DNA of 64,000 nt from Marinithermus hydrothermalis DSM 14884 (GTDB lineage: Bacteria; Deinococcota; Deinococci; Deinococcales; Marinithermaceae): assembly GCF_000195335.1 (NCBI RefSeq), contig NC_015387.1:1670001-1734000 (forward strand), written 5' to 3'. The position numbers and the translations under genes are program-made. The notes beneath the pieces were generated by a model. That model made no database searches. It had not been told where the DNA came from and saw only the letters and a list, made by a program, of their open reading frames with translations. Every line of letters starts with the position of its first letter. The stretch's first letter is position 1. Of this stretch, positions 1 to 7,672 are shown piece by piece.

Positions 1-864
1 GCCCTGGCCGGCCTGGCCCTGCGCCAGATCCCCGACGCGAGCCGGTACGGCCGGGTGCGCCTCAACGGCGTTCACATCACCGGGTTCGACGAGAAATCCG
101 GGAAAGGCCCCGGCCTGATCAACGGCGGAGTGTACACGATGCACCGCAAGGCGCTCGAGCACCTCCCCCCCGGCCCCAGCTCCCTCGAGCGCGACCTCTT
201 CCCCAAGCTCGCCGCCCACGGAAAACTGGTGGGCCGGGTGTACGCTGGGTTCTTCATTGACATCGGGGTGCCTGAGGCGCTCCAGGCCGCCCAGGTCCTG
301 GTGCCCCGCTGGCGCCAGCGCCCTGCGGTGCTCCTAGACCGGGACGGGGTGCTGAACCAGGACCTCGGGCACGTGCACCGCCCTGAGGAGTTCACCTGGA
401 TGCCCGGCGCGCCCGAAACGGTGAAGTGGCTGAACGACCAGGGGTACCTGGTCATCGTGGTCACGAACCAGTCCGGCATCGCGCGCGGGTACTACACGGA
501 GGAGGCCTTCCACGCCTTCACCGCCTGGATCAACCAGGAACTCAACAAGATCGGCGCGCACCTCGACGCCACGTACTACTGCCCGCACCACCCCACCGAA
601 GGGTACGGACCGTACCTGCGGACCTGCAACTGCCGCAAGCCCGCGCCGGGCATGATCCAACGCGCGATCCGGGACTGGGGGATCGACGTACCCCATAGCC
701 TCCTCGTAGGGGACCAGGAGACCGACCTCCTCGCCGCGCAAGCCGCCGGGGTGCACGCCGCCCTGTACTACGGAGGACCGCTCCTGCCCTTCGTGCAACA
801 CACCCTCACCGCCCTCACCACCCCCCCGCCCATCTCAACGCCACACAAGGAACGACGCCCATGA
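1..864 (+). CDS. Heptose-1-phosphate nucleotidyltransferase / GmhB-type HAD phosphatase fusion (5' truncated by the window)
   Basis: The frame is open from base 1, so the gene starts upstream. The first ~90 residues are the end of a sugar-nucleotide transferase domain (GLINGGVY, then FFIDIGVPE), as in HddC/RmlA-like enzymes. The rest is a HAD phosphatase of the GmhB/HisB-N class: motif I DRDGVLN, motif II TNQSGIARG, a zinc loop CPHHP...CNC, motif III Lys in CRKPAPGM, and motif IV GDQETD. GmhB removes the 7-phosphate of D-glycero-D-manno-heptose bisphosphate and HddC-type domains activate heptose-1-phosphate, so the fusion would make NDP-heptose for a surface glycan. It overlaps the next gene by ATGA, which implies translational coupling. 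The phosphatase assignment is strong; the transferase substrate is inferred. Confidence 0.85.
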   Translation, partial: ALAGLALRQIPDASRYGRVRLNGVHITGFDEKSGKGPGLINGGVYTMHRKALEHLPPGPSSLERDLFPKLAAHGKLVGRVYAGFFIDIGVPEALQAAQVLVPRWRQRPAVLLDRDGVLNQDLGHVHRPEEFTWMPGAPETVKWLNDQGYLVIVVTNQSGIARGYYTEEAFHAFTAWINQELNKIGAHLDATYYCPHHPTEGYGPYLRTCNCRKPAPGMIQRAIRDWGIDVPHSLLVGDQETDLLAAQAAGVHAALYYGGPLLPFVQHTLTALTTPPPISTPHKERRP

Positions 865-2240
865 AGGTCGCCGTCATCGGAACCGGGTACGTAGGCCTCA
901 CGACCGCCGTGGCCCTCGCCTACCTCGGGCACGAGGTCTGGGGCGTGGACGTGGACGCTACCAAGATCCGCGACCTCGCGCGAGGCCACCCGCCCATCCA
1001 TGAGCCGGGCCTCGAGGCTCTGCTCCCTCTGGTCCAACCCCGGCTGCACTTCACCACCGCGTACGCCGACGCGATCCCGGGCGCGGAGGTAATCCTGATC
1101 GCGGTCGGCACCCCCCCAGGCGCGGACGGCGCGCCCGACCTCCGCTACGTGCGCCAGGCGGTCGAAGCGCTCGCTCTGCACCTGGATGGCGCGCACCCCG
1201 TGGTCGCCATTAAATCCACCGTCCCCATGGGGACCGGCCGCTGGGTGCGCGCCCGGATCCAAGAAATCCGCGCCGAAGCTTACGAGGTGGCCTCGAACCC
1301 CGAGTTTTTGCGGCAAGGCTCCGCCCTGCACGACACCTTCTACCCCAACCGCATCGTCATCGGGGCCGACACGCCCCGGGCCGTCGCGGTGCTAGAGGCG
1401 CTCTACCGCCCCCTTCTGGAACAATCCTTCCCGCCCCCCAAGGGGCTGCCCCGGCCCTCGGGCCTCGAGGCCGTCCCTCTGGTCGCCACAGACCTGACCT
1501 CCGCGGAGTTAATCAAGTACGCGGCGAACGCCTTCCTCGCGCTCAAGATCAGCTTCATCAACGAGATCGCGGCGCTCGCCGAACAGGTCGGGGCCGACGC
1601 CACCCACGTCGCTCGAGGTATCGGATTGGATGCCCGGATCGGTCCGCAGTTCCTCCGGCCTGGCATCGGCTGGGGCGGGAGTTGCTTCGACAAGGACACC
1701 GCCGCGCTGCTCGCCCTTGGGCGCGCCCATGGAACCGAGATGCGCATCGTCCAAGCGGCCCGCGCGGTCAACCACCACCAACGCGAACGCATCATCGAAA
1801 AACTCACTCGGGAGTTGACCACCCTGCGCGGCCGTACCGTCGGCCTGCTTGGCATCGCGTTCAAGCCTCACACGGACGACCTCCGCGACGCGCCCGCCCT
1901 CGCGATCGCGCATCGCCTGATCCAGTGCGGCGCGCACGTCCGGCTCCACGATCCCGTCGCCCTCGCGCGCGCGCGGCGCGAGCACCCCGAGCTCGAGCGG
2001 GCCTACCGGGAACACCCAACCGAGGTCTTCGAGGAGGCCGACGCGGTGGTGTTGGTCACGGAATGGCCCCAGTACCTCGAGCTGCCCTGGGAAACCCTCG
2101 CCCCCAGGATGCGTTTCCCTCTCGTCCTGGACGGGAGAAACGTGCTGGACGCCGCGCGCCTTACCGCCGCGGGGTTTCGTTACTTGGGGACCGGCCGCTG
2201 CATCGCCCACACCGCCCCGGCCCCGACCCCACCCCGCTAA
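861..2240 (+). CDS. UDP-glucose / GDP-mannose 6-dehydrogenase family protein
   Basis: 459 residues, normal family length. The N-terminal Rossmann domain has GTGYVG at residues 8-13 followed by the acidic DVD that binds NAD. NPEFLRQGSA and the catalytic-cysteine motif GGSCFDKD (Cys275) are present, and a C-terminal UDP-binding Rossmann domain follows (FKPHTDDLRDAPA). These enzymes oxidise an NDP-hexose twice to the uronic acid, here most likely UDP-glucose to UDP-glucuronate. The context (heptose enzyme upstream, glycosyltransferase downstream) fits acidic exopolysaccharide or capsule precursor supply. The exact sugar nucleotide cannot be told from sequence alone. Confidence 0.93.
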   Translation: MKVAVIGTGYVGLTTAVALAYLGHEVWGVDVDATKIRDLARGHPPIHEPGLEALLPLVQPRLHFTTAYADAIPGAEVILIAVGTPPGADGAPDLRYVRQAVEALALHLDGAHPVVAIKSTVPMGTGRWVRARIQEIRAEAYEVASNPEFLRQGSALHDTFYPNRIVIGADTPRAVAVLEALYRPLLEQSFPPPKGLPRPSGLEAVPLVATDLTSAELIKYAANAFLALKISFINEIAALAEQVGADATHVARGIGLDARIGPQFLRPGIGWGGSCFDKDTAALLALGRAHGTEMRIVQAARAVNHHQRERIIEKLTRELTTLRGRTVGLLGIAFKPHTDDLRDAPALAIAHRLIQCGAHVRLHDPVALARARREHPELERAYREHPTEVFEEADAVVLVTEWPQYLELPWETLAPRMRFPLVLDGRNVLDAARLTAAGFRYLGTGRCIAHTAPAPTPPR

Positions 2241-2430
2241 CCGCGTGTTACCCGGGCCGTTATCCTCCCGTTCCCCGGGCTTTTCGCGCCGTTACACCCC
2301 CGCCGTCCATGAGGCCTGGCCCCTCCCCTCACTCTTTCCCTGCGTAACGAGCCGGTCACGCCCCAAAGGGTAGGGTGCAGAGAACGGACGAACGGCGCGT
2401 GTACGCCCCCCTTTGGGGAAAGGAGACGAA
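2241..2430. promoter_or_regulatory. Intergenic region with GTTAC-type repeats before a glycosyltransferase
   Basis: This 190-bp gap has no gene. It holds GTTAC at 2247 and 2291 and its complement GTAAC at 2344, plus near-matches GTTAT at 2259 and GTTCC at 2270, so part of the series is spaced 11-12 bp, about one helical turn. The same word is clustered at 15621-15959, at the other end of the surface cluster. AGGAG at 2421-2425 is the ribosome-binding site for the GTG start at 2431. No convincing -35/-10 pair was found. Confidence 0.4.
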
Positions 2431-3567
2431 GTGCGCGTAGGTGTGTTCACATACGGGCTGGAGGCCCGCCTCACCGGGATCGGACGGTACACGGTCGAAC
2501 TGACCCGAGCCCTTAAACGGCTCGACGCGAGCCTCGAGATCATCCTGCTCAACCCCTACCCCAACTCCAAGCTCGGCTGGTACCAGGAGTTCGAAACCTA
2601 CCCCGTCCCCGAGCTGCGCCGGGTGCCGCTGGCCGCCAGCCTGGGGAACTGGACGCTGCACCGCGCGGCGCTCCGGCTGGGCCTCGACGTGCTGCACGAC
2701 CCTTGCGGGATCGCTCCGTTCCTAGCCCCCACCCGGCGGTACCGGCGGGCCACCACCGTGCACGACGCCATCCCCTTGATGAACCCCCAGGTGCAGCCCC
2801 TCGCGACCCGTCTGATCTTCCGCACCCTCATCCCCCTCGCACGGCACACCGCGGACCTGGTGCTCACCGTGAGCTGCGCTTCGGCCCAAGACCTCGAGCG
2901 CTACGCCGGTATCCCCGCCCACAAGTTATGCGTGACCCCGCTTGGGGTCACGCCGCCCCCGCACATGCGCTCGGAGGAGGTCCAGCAAGCCTTAGCCTCA
3001 CTGAACCTCGAGCCCCCGTACTTCCTGTACGTGGGAGCGCTCCACCCCCGGAAGAACCTGTGGCGGGTGCTCGAGGCCTTCGCCGAGGTGCGCCGGGAGG
3101 CCCCGGCGCTGCGCCTGGTCATCGTGGGGCCTGCAAGCTGGCGGGCGCACGAGGTGTTCCGCAGCGCCCGGCACCTTGAGGGCGTGGTGTTCACGGGGTA
3201 CGTGAGCGAGCCTACCCTGCACGCGCTGTACTACGGCGCGCTCGCCCTCGTCTTCCCCTCCCTGTACGAGGGGTTCGGCCTGCCGGCGCTGGAGGCCATG
3301 GCGCACGGCACCCCGGTCATCGCCGCCAACACCAGCGCCTTCCCCGAGGTGGTCGCGGACGCCGGGATCCTGGTCAACCCTACCGACACCCGGGCCATCG
3401 GCGCGGCCATGCGGCAGGTGCTCGCGGACGCGCAGCTACGGGCCCGCCTAGGCGAGGTGGGGCGGTTGCGTGCCCAAGCTTTTACCTGGACCCGCACCGC
3501 CCGCGCGACGCTGGAGGCGTACCGCGCCCTGCTCGAAGCCCCAGCCCCGTCCGGGACGGGAGGTTAA
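2431..3567 (+). CDS. Glycosyltransferase family 4 (GT-B fold)
   Basis: 378 residues from the GTG at 2431, chosen because AGGAG lies 5 nt upstream; an in-frame TTG at 2413 precedes that site and is unlikely. The N-terminus GVFTYGLEARLTGIGRY is the acceptor-side Rossmann domain with its glycine-rich loop. The C-terminal donor domain has YVGALHPRKN and the E-x7-E signature (EGFGLPALE) followed by GTPVIA. Such enzymes retain configuration while moving a sugar from an NDP donor to a lipid-linked or growing glycan at the cytoplasmic membrane face. Donor and acceptor are unknown; the neighbours suggest a uronate- or heptose-containing polymer. Confidence 0.9.
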   Translation: MRVGVFTYGLEARLTGIGRYTVELTRALKRLDASLEIILLNPYPNSKLGWYQEFETYPVPELRRVPLAASLGNWTLHRAALRLGLDVLHDPCGIAPFLAPTRRYRRATTVHDAIPLMNPQVQPLATRLIFRTLIPLARHTADLVLTVSCASAQDLERYAGIPAHKLCVTPLGVTPPPHMRSEEVQQALASLNLEPPYFLYVGALHPRKNLWRVLEAFAEVRREAPALRLVIVGPASWRAHEVFRSARHLEGVVFTGYVSEPTLHALYYGALALVFPSLYEGFGLPALEAMAHGTPVIAANTSAFPEVVADAGILVNPTDTRAIGAAMRQVLADAQLRARLGEVGRLRAQAFTWTRTARATLEAYRALLEAPAPSGTGG

Positions 3568-3568
3568 G

Positions 3569-3985
3569 ATGCGCAAACGCACGCGGATCCTGCTCGGCCT
3601 GCTCGGCCTCGCCCTCCTCGCCGCCTTCGCGGTCCCCTACGGTCTCGAGCTCGTCCGGAGCGCGCAGCGCCCCGCCACCCCCGCGCGCGACTTCGTCGGC
3701 GTGGGGCAGGTCACGCACCTCCAGCGGTTGTGGCCCACGAGCCGTTGCCGCATCACGCTGGAGTTGGTGCAGTGGAGCTCGCTCGGCTCGGGCTTCACCC
3801 TGGCGGACCTGCCGCAAGCCGGGGAGCGCTACGTGATGTACGCCGACGCACCCGCGTGCGGCTGCCTGACCCCCGAAACCAGCCTGAACCAGGCGTTCCG
3901 GGCCGTGCAGTCCTCGGAGGGGCGCTGGTACCTCGAGCTCTACCGTCCCGCTGCCGCCTGCCAGGAGGTCACGTCCCATGAGTAA
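3569..3985 (+). CDS. Small membrane-anchored extracytoplasmic protein, function unknown
   Basis: 138 residues from ATG 3569, which directly follows the preceding stop (TAA 3565-3567); an earlier in-frame start lies inside the upstream gene and gives a low-complexity N-terminus. Residues 1-6 are basic (MRKRTR) and residues 7-25 form one hydrophobic helix, so the rest probably lies outside the membrane. The outer part carries paired cysteines (SRCR, ACGC, AACQ) that could form disulfides or bind a ligand. It overlaps the next gene by 8 nt. I do not recognise the family. It is the first gene of the exported/membrane run inside the polysaccharide cluster. Confidence 0.7.
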   Translation: MRKRTRILLGLLGLALLAAFAVPYGLELVRSAQRPATPARDFVGVGQVTHLQRLWPTSRCRITLELVQWSSLGSGFTLADLPQAGERYVMYADAPACGCLTPETSLNQAFRAVQSSEGRWYLELYRPAAACQEVTSHE

Positions 3986-5543
3986 AGGCACAGTGTTTTG
4001 GTTGATGGGTCTCGTCAGTCTGCTTCTAGGCGTTGTCGCTGCGCCTCCTGTCGGAGCGCGGGTGGAGACGCCCACCCGGCTGTTGAAGGCGTACTGGTAC
4101 ACCAAGATCCTCGGCGGGGCGCTGCACCGGGAAACCCAGGGCATGGTGTACCGCCCTGGGCAGTTCGACGCGGGCCTGGTCCTGGATCCCGAGGACGGCC
4201 TGACCGTAGAGGACCCAGGTCCTTACCGCGGGGTGGACGTGCTGCTCACCGTGAACTGGGGCACGGGCACCACCTACACGCGCCCCGACTACCACCGCAT
4301 CGTCCTGAACCGCGAAGCCCGCGTAGGCGTGATCTGGTACGGTACCCCAGAGGAGCGACCGGAGTGGCTCTCAGGATGGGAGCGCGGCCAGGACATCGTC
4401 GTGAACGGAACCCCCGTACCGACCTTCTGGACCCAGCTCCCCGCAGGCCCGCACGACCTGGGCTCGGTCGAGAGCAAGGCCCCGCGCATCTACACCATCC
4501 TCCTCGCGGAAGCCGACGGCTCCCCCTCCCCCGTCCCGCCGGCACCCGTGGGCCTCGAGCCGCCCAAGCCGAACGCCACCTGCCCTAGCTGGGTGCACGA
4601 CCAGTACACCGTCCAGGGGCCGGATGGGCGCGTCTACCGTACTTGGCACCCGCAGATCGATCCGGTCTACTGGTGTTACTTCCGTCACGAGCACGGCTCC
4701 GACCCCTCCCGGTTCGCGGGGTACCCTCAGGTACAGCCGCTGTTTAACTACACCAGCCCCGCCGAGTCGCACGCGGGCTTCAAGGTTCTCGTCACGGAGA
4801 AGGACGGGGTCTCCCTCATGATCACCTGGCACGCGGACACCAGCAGCGCTCAACGCGTCTGCCTGCGCTACCACACGCTGGACATCGCCCTGGCTGACGC
4901 CGCCACCGGAGAGGTCCTGGCCCACACCCATCAGGAAGCCGATTTCGGAATCGCTTACATCGTGAAACCCGGCACCGCAGCCCTCCAGCCGTTACGTCCC
5001 CGCAACTGCCCGGAGAACGCCGCGCTGGATCCCGGCACGGTCCCGGGCCGGCGCAACCTCACGCCGGCAACGGCCGGGGCGGGGCATGAGGCGTGGCAAG
5101 CGGTTCCCGGCCCCGCGCTCCCCCTCCTGGGCTCGCTCGTGCTTGTGGTCGACAACCCCATCACTCGCTGCGCAGACCCCGCCACCTGCGACACGCTGAT
5201 CCCCGGGGGACCCAACGACGGCACCCGCCGCTGGTTCACCATCTCCGGGAGCACGCAGGGCTTGATCCTGGATGGAACCCGGGTGCTCGAGGCCCGGTTC
5301 TGTACGGATCCTCGAGGCCAGGTGCTCCGCGACTGCAACGCTCCGGATGCCGTCACGCAGTACGTGAAGCCCGGCGTGCGCGTGGAGATCGCTACCCCAA
5401 GGAACGCGCAGGGCGTTACGCCTAAGTTCTGGGTTGAGGACCCTTGGAGCGCGTTTTACGAGTTCCACGAGGCCAACGAGCCCATGCTTCGGATGAATCA
5501 GAACCTGGAGTTGCAGATCCGTCCGGGCACGGATGCCAACTAA
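3978..5543 (+). CDS. Large exported protein with WHP / HEHG motif, function unknown
   Basis: 521 residues with a clear Sec signal: MSKG, a hydrophobic core VFWLMGLVSLLLGVVA and an APPVGA cleavage region near residue 28. The middle of the protein has TWHPQIDP and YWCYFRHEHGSDP, a histidine-rich stretch that looks like a metal or active site and resembles motifs I recall in exported hypothetical proteins of other bacteria; I cannot name the family. Cysteines are paired through the second half (CADPATCDT; CTDPRGQVLRDC), as expected for an extracellular fold. No membrane anchor or sorting signal ends the chain. It overlaps the previous gene by 8 nt. A glycan-modifying or surface-structural role is only an inference from position. 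Confidence 0.75.
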   Translation: MSKGTVFWLMGLVSLLLGVVAAPPVGARVETPTRLLKAYWYTKILGGALHRETQGMVYRPGQFDAGLVLDPEDGLTVEDPGPYRGVDVLLTVNWGTGTTYTRPDYHRIVLNREARVGVIWYGTPEERPEWLSGWERGQDIVVNGTPVPTFWTQLPAGPHDLGSVESKAPRIYTILLAEADGSPSPVPPAPVGLEPPKPNATCPSWVHDQYTVQGPDGRVYRTWHPQIDPVYWCYFRHEHGSDPSRFAGYPQVQPLFNYTSPAESHAGFKVLVTEKDGVSLMITWHADTSSAQRVCLRYHTLDIALADAATGEVLAHTHQEADFGIAYIVKPGTAALQPLRPRNCPENAALDPGTVPGRRNLTPATAGAGHEAWQAVPGPALPLLGSLVLVVDNPITRCADPATCDTLIPGGPNDGTRRWFTISGSTQGLILDGTRVLEARFCTDPRGQVLRDCNAPDAVTQYVKPGVRVEIATPRNAQGVTPKFWVEDPWSAFYEFHEANEPMLRMNQNLELQIRPGTDAN

Positions 5544-5615
5544 CGGTCTTGGCCCACGTTACCTTAACGATTTTGTGGCAGAATCCCTTTATAGCCGCTT
5601 CTTGTGGAGTGTAGG

Positions 5616-6488
5616 ATGATGCAAATGCGTCCAAGTCATTGGACTTACTGGAATAATGCGGACCTTGTGTTTGCATTGCTCGTAGCACTTATAGCGGAGG
5701 TTATCGCCTTAGGGTTTCCCGAGGCCTACTCCCCCTTCCGCGTAATCGTCGGCGGAGCGCTGGTGCTGTTCGTCCCCGGGTACGTCCTGATGGTTGCCCT
5801 GTTCCCTCGGCATCACGACCTCAACGGAGCCGAGCGCCTTGCCGTCAGCCTGGGTCTCTCCGCAGCGCTCGTTCCCATGGCAGGCCTCATCCTAAACTAC
5901 ACCCCCGCAGGGATCCGCTTGGAAAGCCTCACGATGGCGCTCTCCCTGCTCGCTGCTCTCGGCGCGCTGGCGGCGTACTTGCGCCGCGCTCGCATCCCCG
6001 AGGAGGAGCGCTTCGTCTTCCTGAAAGACCCCCAACTCACCCGAGGCGCGCTGTTTGGCGCGGTAGGGATCGCCCTTATCGTCGGCGCAACCTACCTCAC
6101 GCGCCCTGAAACGCGCTTTACCGCGTTCTACCTGTTAGGTGAGAACGAACGCATGGAGAACTACCCCACGCATCTACGTCCAGGAGAGTCCTTTACCGTC
6201 ACGGTAGTGGTGGAGAACCGCGAGGGGCAACGCATGGCTTACCGTATCCGGGCGCCATTCGATCCCGAAACCCCCCCCATCGAGGTGCCGCCCCTCCCCC
6301 CTGGAGCCTCCTGGCGCCAGACCCTGACTCTGAAAGCCCCCTCCACCCTCGGCGTAACCCCGCTGGTGCTCGAGCTATACCGGGCCGGCGATGTAGAAGC
6401 GTACCGGGAGATCCACCTGTTCGTCAGTATTCGTCAGGAAGGCGCAGCGCCGGCTCCTTCCCTCTATCTAAGGGGGGTTTATGTTTGA
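5616..6488 (+). CDS. DUF1616 family membrane protein
   Basis: 290 residues from ATG 5616 (GGAG 6 nt upstream; a GTG at 5604 and ATG 5619 are alternatives). The N-terminal half has hydrophobic helices and the DUF1616 signature seen as VGGALVLFVPGYVL with NGAERLAVSLGLS. After a helix near residues 150-165 comes a beta-rich extracytoplasmic domain (FTVTVVVENREGQ; PLPPGASWRQTLTL) like CARDB/NEW-type binding folds. DUF1616 proteins are widespread in archaea and some thermophiles and often sit near surface-glycan or S-layer genes, but have no proven function. It overlaps the CPBP gene by 8 nt, so the two are probably translated together. Confidence 0.8.
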   Translation: MMQMRPSHWTYWNNADLVFALLVALIAEVIALGFPEAYSPFRVIVGGALVLFVPGYVLMVALFPRHHDLNGAERLAVSLGLSAALVPMAGLILNYTPAGIRLESLTMALSLLAALGALAAYLRRARIPEEERFVFLKDPQLTRGALFGAVGIALIVGATYLTRPETRFTAFYLLGENERMENYPTHLRPGESFTVTVVVENREGQRMAYRIRAPFDPETPPIEVPPLPPGASWRQTLTLKAPSTLGVTPLVLELYRAGDVEAYREIHLFVSIRQEGAAPAPSLYLRGVYV

Positions 6489-7404
6489 GGAAAGCCCCCG
6501 TACCGAGTCCCCGCCCACACCGGAGCCCCCCCCTACAGGGGACAACGCGCCGCCCGTACCTCCGCGCCCCCCCAGGGTGATCTGGGCGTACCCCGCACTC
6601 TTCGCCCTGGCCGGGGTTTGGCTCGCCCAAGGGGAGGGGGCGCGCGGGGCTGGGCTGCTGGCCGGAGTGTTCCTCATCCTGCTGGTGCACGCGGCCTGGA
6701 TGCACCGCACGCACCCGGTCAGCGAATTGTGCACCGCGCTGGCAGTCCTGCCCCTGGTGCACCTCGTGCCCGTGTTGTTGGGGCCGTGGATCGCCGCGGG
6801 CTCCCCGTGGCACCTCGGGCTTGCCAGCGCGCTGCTCGCGTTGGCTGCCTTAACCGCCGCCCGCGTCTTGGGTTATACCCCCCGCGATCTTGGGCTTGCG
6901 CTTGGCCCTTGGAGGCAGCGCGGAAGGAACGGGGCGGCCTCCGTCTTCTCCGCAGCGGTTGCGCTACCTTTGGTGAACATGGCCGCGCACACCTTCGTCC
7001 AAGCCGGCATCGCGGTAAGCGGTGTGGGGATCGGAACCCTTATGCTGGCCTTGTTTCCCACTCCCGGTCTTGTGCTTCCATCCCCTGCCTCACCCCTACC
7101 GGCCATGGCTGCGCTGGGGCTCGCCGGACTCACGGAGGAGCTCGTGTACCGAGGAGTGCTCCAGCACGCCGCGGTTCGGGCATTAGGCGGCACGCAAGGC
7201 GTCGTGTACACCGCGGTCACTTTCGGTGCGATGTACATCGGCTTTTACCCCCTAGAGTACGCCCTGGCCATGGGGATCCTGGGCCTCGGGTTCGGCTTCC
7301 TCGCACTCCGCACCGGCTCCATTCTGGGCATCGGAACCGCCCATGCCCTGGCGAACCTGGTGGTGCTGGGCTACCTCCCCCCGGCCTTCCTGGGGGTGAG
7401 GTAA
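6481..7404 (+). CDS. CPBP family intramembrane protease (CAAX protease / bacteriocin-processing type)
   Basis: 307 residues. A proline-rich cytoplasmic tail (residues ~1-35) is followed by about eight hydrophobic segments. Motif 1 is intact as TEELVYRG (EExxxR), the glutamates that activate water. Motif 3 is AHALANL (HxxxN). The usual FxxxH of motif 2 reads FGAMYIGF, so its histidine is absent. CPBP proteins cleave or bind membrane-embedded substrates; in bacteria they act in peptide maturation, surface-protein processing or immunity. Sitting between DUF1616 and a small membrane protein inside a polysaccharide cluster, it may process one of the neighbouring exported proteins, but no substrate is shown. 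Confidence 0.85.
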   Translation: MFEESPRTESPPTPEPPPTGDNAPPVPPRPPRVIWAYPALFALAGVWLAQGEGARGAGLLAGVFLILLVHAAWMHRTHPVSELCTALAVLPLVHLVPVLLGPWIAAGSPWHLGLASALLALAALTAARVLGYTPRDLGLALGPWRQRGRNGAASVFSAAVALPLVNMAAHTFVQAGIAVSGVGIGTLMLALFPTPGLVLPSPASPLPAMAALGLAGLTEELVYRGVLQHAAVRALGGTQGVVYTAVTFGAMYIGFYPLEYALAMGILGLGFGFLALRTGSILGIGTAHALANLVVLGYLPPAFLGVR

Positions 7405-7420
7405 CCGAAGGAGGATGCCG

Positions 7421-7669
7421 ATGAGTTCCATACTAAACGTATTTTCCACGGATCCCTTGATGCACACCCGCTACGGCGAAGGCCTTGAAGTGCTAACGGT
7501 CGTGGCACTCTTAGGATTGCGCATCGCTCGGGACTTGGCCCTCGGCTCGGACAACCCTAAGATCCGGCACTTCGCTGAGGTTGCGGATATCGGCGCCTCC
7601 CCCCTCCTTCTGGTCTTTTTGGGCCTGGTCGTCTCCAAGCTCATGGCCGTTCTGGGCCTCACGGGGTAG
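7421..7669 (+). CDS. Small two-helix membrane protein, function unknown
   Basis: 82 residues from ATG 7421, which has AAGGAGG at 7408-7414 six nt upstream; the ATG at 7415 lies against that site and is rejected. Two hydrophobic stretches are visible (VLTVVALLGLRIARD near residues 23-37 and LLLVFLGLVVSKLMAVLGL at the end), joined by a charged loop. It follows the CPBP gene by 16 nt and precedes a glycosyltransferase by 3 nt, so it belongs to the same transcript. I do not recognise the family; it could be an accessory subunit or a substrate of the CPBP protease. Confidence 0.7.
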   Translation: MSSILNVFSTDPLMHTRYGEGLEVLTVVALLGLRIARDLALGSDNPKIRHFAEVADIGASPLLLVFLGLVVSKLMAVLGLTG

Positions 7670-7672
7670 GCC

